Assembly: GCA_016550425.1 (NCBI GenBank) | Contig: JABXGS010000141.1 | Location: 1 to 5,542, forward strand | Origin: an archaeon | Lineage (GTDB): Archaea > Asgardarchaeota > Hermodarchaeia > Hermodarchaeales > Hermodarchaeaceae | Length of the DNA: 5,542 bases | Direction of reading: 5' to 3' | Shown here: in pieces, positions 3,278 to 5,542 of the stretch | Numbering within the stretch: position 1 is the first letter of the stretch | Layout: each line of letters starts with the position of its first letter | Translations under genes and position numbers: made by a program | Notes under the pieces: generated by a model | Seen by the model: the letters and a program-made list of their open reading frames with translations, nothing else | What the model was told of the DNA's origin: nothing | Database searches by the model: none

Positions 3278-5542
3278 TCAGGGCTTTTTTGCTTTTTTTG
3301 TTCGTTTCTTTTTTGACTGAACACCTTTCTTGGGTGCTTCAGCTTCATTTTCTGGTTCTGCGCTTGGTCGAAATTCTCGTGGCGTTCTCCATCGCCTTTC
3401 TGCGGCTAAATCAAGCGTAGCTTTGACCAAGTCATCTTTTGTCTTTTCGAGTGTAAATCCCATCTTTTGCATTAGCTTATGGGCTCGATAGTTATCGGGA
3501 AGCATCACTCCATAGATTTCTTCCAATCCTCGGTCGATTGAAATTTCAATCATATAATCAATCAGCTTCGAGCCAAGGCCAAGACCTTGCCACGGATCAG
3601 CAATGATGAAGGCGATTTCTCCACGTTTCCCATCGGGTTCTTCAATTAATCGCACCACACCAAGAATTCGGTCTTTTCCTCTTTCATTAAGGATTGGTAC
3701 GATCGCGATTTCACGGTCATAATCGATGTTAGTATATCGTATTCGTACTTCATGGGGAGTATCTTTGATAATTTCGAAAAACCGGTAGCGAATCGATTCT
3801 TCAGAAAAGTTCTGAAACATTTCCAACCAAAGCGGTTCATCTTCAGGTTTGATAGCGCGGAATAAGACCGTTCGCCCGTCACGCATTCGCCAAATCTGTT
3901 CATACCGTTTCGGATAAGGACTAATTACCAGTTCCTGTGGGCTGTCTCCTTTTTTTTCAATTCGCGATAAATCGATAACCACGCGCGCGTCAAGGGCAAT
4001 GACGTGTTTATCATCAACAAGCAGGGGATTTATGTCCAGTTCTTTAATTTCAGGAAAATCAACAATCATTTGAGAGAAGCGAACAATGAGTTCTTCCAGT
4101 AATTTTAGATTTACAGGAGGAATCCGCCGATATCCTTTGACCAGAACTTCGTACACTCGGGTGTCCTCCATGATGCGTCGAGCAAGGGTTTGATTAAGAG
4201 GAGGAAAACCAAGTGATACATCATTGAAAAACTCGACACCGACACCTCCCATTCCAAAGAGTATGACAGGTCCAAAGAGCGGGTCGCGTTTTGCGCCTAG
4301 AATCACTTCAGTTCCTGTTGGCTCAATCATTGCCTGAACTGTCACGCCTTGGATCTTCGCTGTTGGGTTGTGTGCTTTCGCTGCTTCGATAATGGCGTTG
4401 TAGGCATTACGGACTTCGTTATCGTCATGAAGATTGAGTTTCACTCCACCCGCATCAGATTTGTGTGTGATATCTGGTGAATGAATCTTTAAGACGACAG
4501 GATACCCTATTGTGGCGGCTACGGCGGCAGCTTCATCCACGGAATTGGCGATTCGGGTTTTTACCACTGGGATATTGTTGAATTCTAAAAGTTGTTTGGC
4601 TTCAACTTCAGTAAGGATCTCACGTTTCTGCTTAGCAGCATTCCGTAAAAGCACCGTAATAGGACGTTTTGGTGGAGCACTCTCAATGGGTAGTTCTTCT
4701 GGGGTTTCGTATAATAATTCAAGATTTCGCTTATACTGGTACATGTACATGTAAGTGGCAACTGCATGTTCGGGTGTCCAATAGGTGGGGTATCCGTTTT
4801 CTGTGAAAATTTGGTTTGCCTTCTCAACTTTGTTCCCACCCATGAAAGAAGTCAAAATAGTCTTTTCGCAGCCTCCACGGGCGTCACAAGCCGAAACGAT
4901 ATTCTTCGCGATTGTTTCTGCAGCCGCAATTGCTTGTGGTGTATAAATAAGCAGGATTCCATCAACGTTTTTGTCAGCCAAACATATACTCATCGTTTCG
5001 CGGTAACGCTGCGCATCAGCATCACCAAGAATATCAATAGGGTTCCCTCGGCTCCAAAACGGCGGTAAAATCTTATCCAATTCTTTTATTGTAGCTTCTG
5101 AAAGCTGTGCGAGTTTTCCTCCTCTTTGGAGTAACGCATCCGCAGCCATCACTCCGGGACCCCCCGCATTTGTAATAATGGCTAGATGCGAGCCTCCAGG
5201 TAATGGTTGCATCCCCAAGGTTTCTGCGGCATTAAAGAGATCCGAAATTTCTTCGATTCGGACAATGCCTGCCCGTTTAAATGCTGCATCGTAAACCAAA
5301 TCTGAACCGGTTAATGATCCTGTGTGAGATGCCGCAGCCTTGGCACTTTCACCATATTTACCTGCCTTTACTACGATAATGGGTTTGGTTTTTGCAAAAT
5401 GGCGGGCTGCACTCATGAATTTCCTTGCATCAGTTATGCCTTCAATATACAAAATTATGCTTCGCGTTTGGGGATCGGTTCCAAAATAGTCGATCAAATC
5501 TCCAAAATCCACATCGATCATCGAACCGACCGAAACGAAATT
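3278..5542 (-). CDS. ADP-forming acyl-CoA synthetase (fused alpha-beta) with C-terminal GNAT acetyltransferase domain, N-terminus missing
   Basis: The frame is open to the right edge. The residues before the ATG at 5521 (NFVSVGS) match the family, where 'FVSVGN' is common, so that ATG is internal. By comparison with the alpha subunit, roughly 180-200 residues, mainly the CoA-binding Rossmann domain, are missing. Numbered from ATG 5521, the succinyl-CoA-ligase-like alpha domains cover about 1-255, with the phosphohistidine motif ASHTGSLTGSD (H66), NAGGPGVMA (118-126) and FWSRGNPID (155-163). An ATP-grasp beta domain covers about 297-520, with the second phosphorelay His in DITHKSDAGG (H353), GTEVILGAKRDPLFGP (403-418) and ELDINPLLV (494-502). 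A GNAT domain covers about 550-705, with acetyl-CoA-loop QGLGLGS (645-651). A tail holds 9 Lys in its last 17 residues. The family converts acyl-CoA, ADP and phosphate into acid, CoA and ATP. The fused GNAT domain recalls bacterial Pat/PatZ protein-lysine acetyltransferases. The pyrophosphatase gene follows after 29 bases. Confidence 0.95.
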   Translation of the reverse strand, partial: NFVSVGSMIDVDFGDLIDYFGTDPQTRSIILYIEGITDARKFMSAARHFAKTKPIIVVKAGKYGESAKAAASHTGSLTGSDLVYDAAFKRAGIVRIEEISDLFNAAETLGMQPLPGGSHLAIITNAGGPGVMAADALLQRGGKLAQLSEATIKELDKILPPFWSRGNPIDILGDADAQRYRETMSICLADKNVDGILLIYTPQAIAAAETIAKNIVSACDARGGCEKTILTSFMGGNKVEKANQIFTENGYPTYWTPEHAVATYMYMYQYKRNLELLYETPEELPIESAPPKRPITVLLRNAAKQKREILTEVEAKQLLEFNNIPVVKTRIANSVDEAAAVAATIGYPVVLKIHSPDITHKSDAGGVKLNLHDDNEVRNAYNAIIEAAKAHNPTAKIQGVTVQAMIEPTGTEVILGAKRDPLFGPVILFGMGGVGVEFFNDVSLGFPPLNQTLARRIMEDTRVYEVLVKGYRRIPPVNLKLLEELIVRFSQMIVDFPEIKELDINPLLVDDKHVIALDARVVIDLSRIEKKGDSPQELVISPYPKRYEQIWRMRDGRTVLFRAIKPEDEPLWLEMFQNFSEESIRYRFFEIIKDTPHEVRIRYTNIDYDREIAIVPILNERGKDRILGVVRLIEEPDGKRGEIAFIIADPWQGLGLGSKLIDYMIEISIDRGLEEIYGVMLPDNYRAHKLMQKMGFTLEKTKDDLVKATLDLAAERRWRTPREFRPSAEPENEAEAPKKGVQSKKKRTKKAKKP

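Noticed and set aside
3286..3318. T-runs on the plus strand suggesting a terminator
   Set aside because: These are the complement of lysine codons in the synthetase tail. On the transcribed minus strand they are A-runs, and no plus-strand gene ends nearby.
5519..5521. ATG at 5521 as the true start of the synthetase gene
   Set aside because: The frame stays open to the window edge and the preceding residues NFVSVGS match the family, so the gene begins beyond 5542.
1..5542. CRISPR array, toxin-antitoxin pair or complete defence island
   Set aside because: No regularly spaced direct repeats and no paired small toxin-antitoxin genes are visible. The only mobile-element gene is a dead fragment.

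Overview
The window looks archaeal. It carries a tRNA with an encoded CCA end, a fused ADP-forming acyl-CoA synthetase, a small GG-ending beta-grasp (SAMP/MoaD/ThiS-type) protein, a Thr/Asn-rich secreted protein with many N-glycosylation sequons, archaeal TATA-like elements and poly-T terminators. The mix would fit an Asgard-group or other mesophilic archaeon, but nothing here fixes the lineage.

Layout, left to right. Positions 1-1031 (minus strand) hold the N-terminal 343 residues of a large secreted protein whose C-terminus lies off the left edge. Positions 1032-1711 are accessory or decaying DNA. They contain a palindrome, a frameshifted and truncated remnant of a TnpB (IS200/IS605-type OrfB) gene on the plus strand, and then about 200 bases with small inverted repeats and no convincing gene. 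Positions 1712-1927 (minus) encode a 71-residue ubiquitin-like protein ending in Gly-Gly. A TATA-rich element at about 1972-1983 separates it from the divergent unit that follows. That plus-strand unit is a tRNA-Arg(UCU) gene (2038-2114) followed 18 bases later by a membrane methyltransferase of the ICMT/PEMT type (2133-2708). Converging on it from the right, on the minus strand, are an ADP-forming acyl-CoA synthetase fused to a GNAT acetyltransferase (3278 to beyond 5542, N-terminus missing) and a soluble family I inorganic pyrophosphatase (2712-3248).

The synthetase and pyrophosphatase genes are 29 bases apart on the same strand and probably form one transcript. They suggest energy-conserving acyl-CoA cleavage to acid plus ATP, together with removal of pyrophosphate. 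No complete new defence or mobile system is visible. The points most worth a second look are the tRNA-Arg, which has C instead of the nearly invariant U at position 33 and short inverted repeats overlapping both of its ends, and the synthetase-GNAT fusion, which keeps both phosphorelay histidines.
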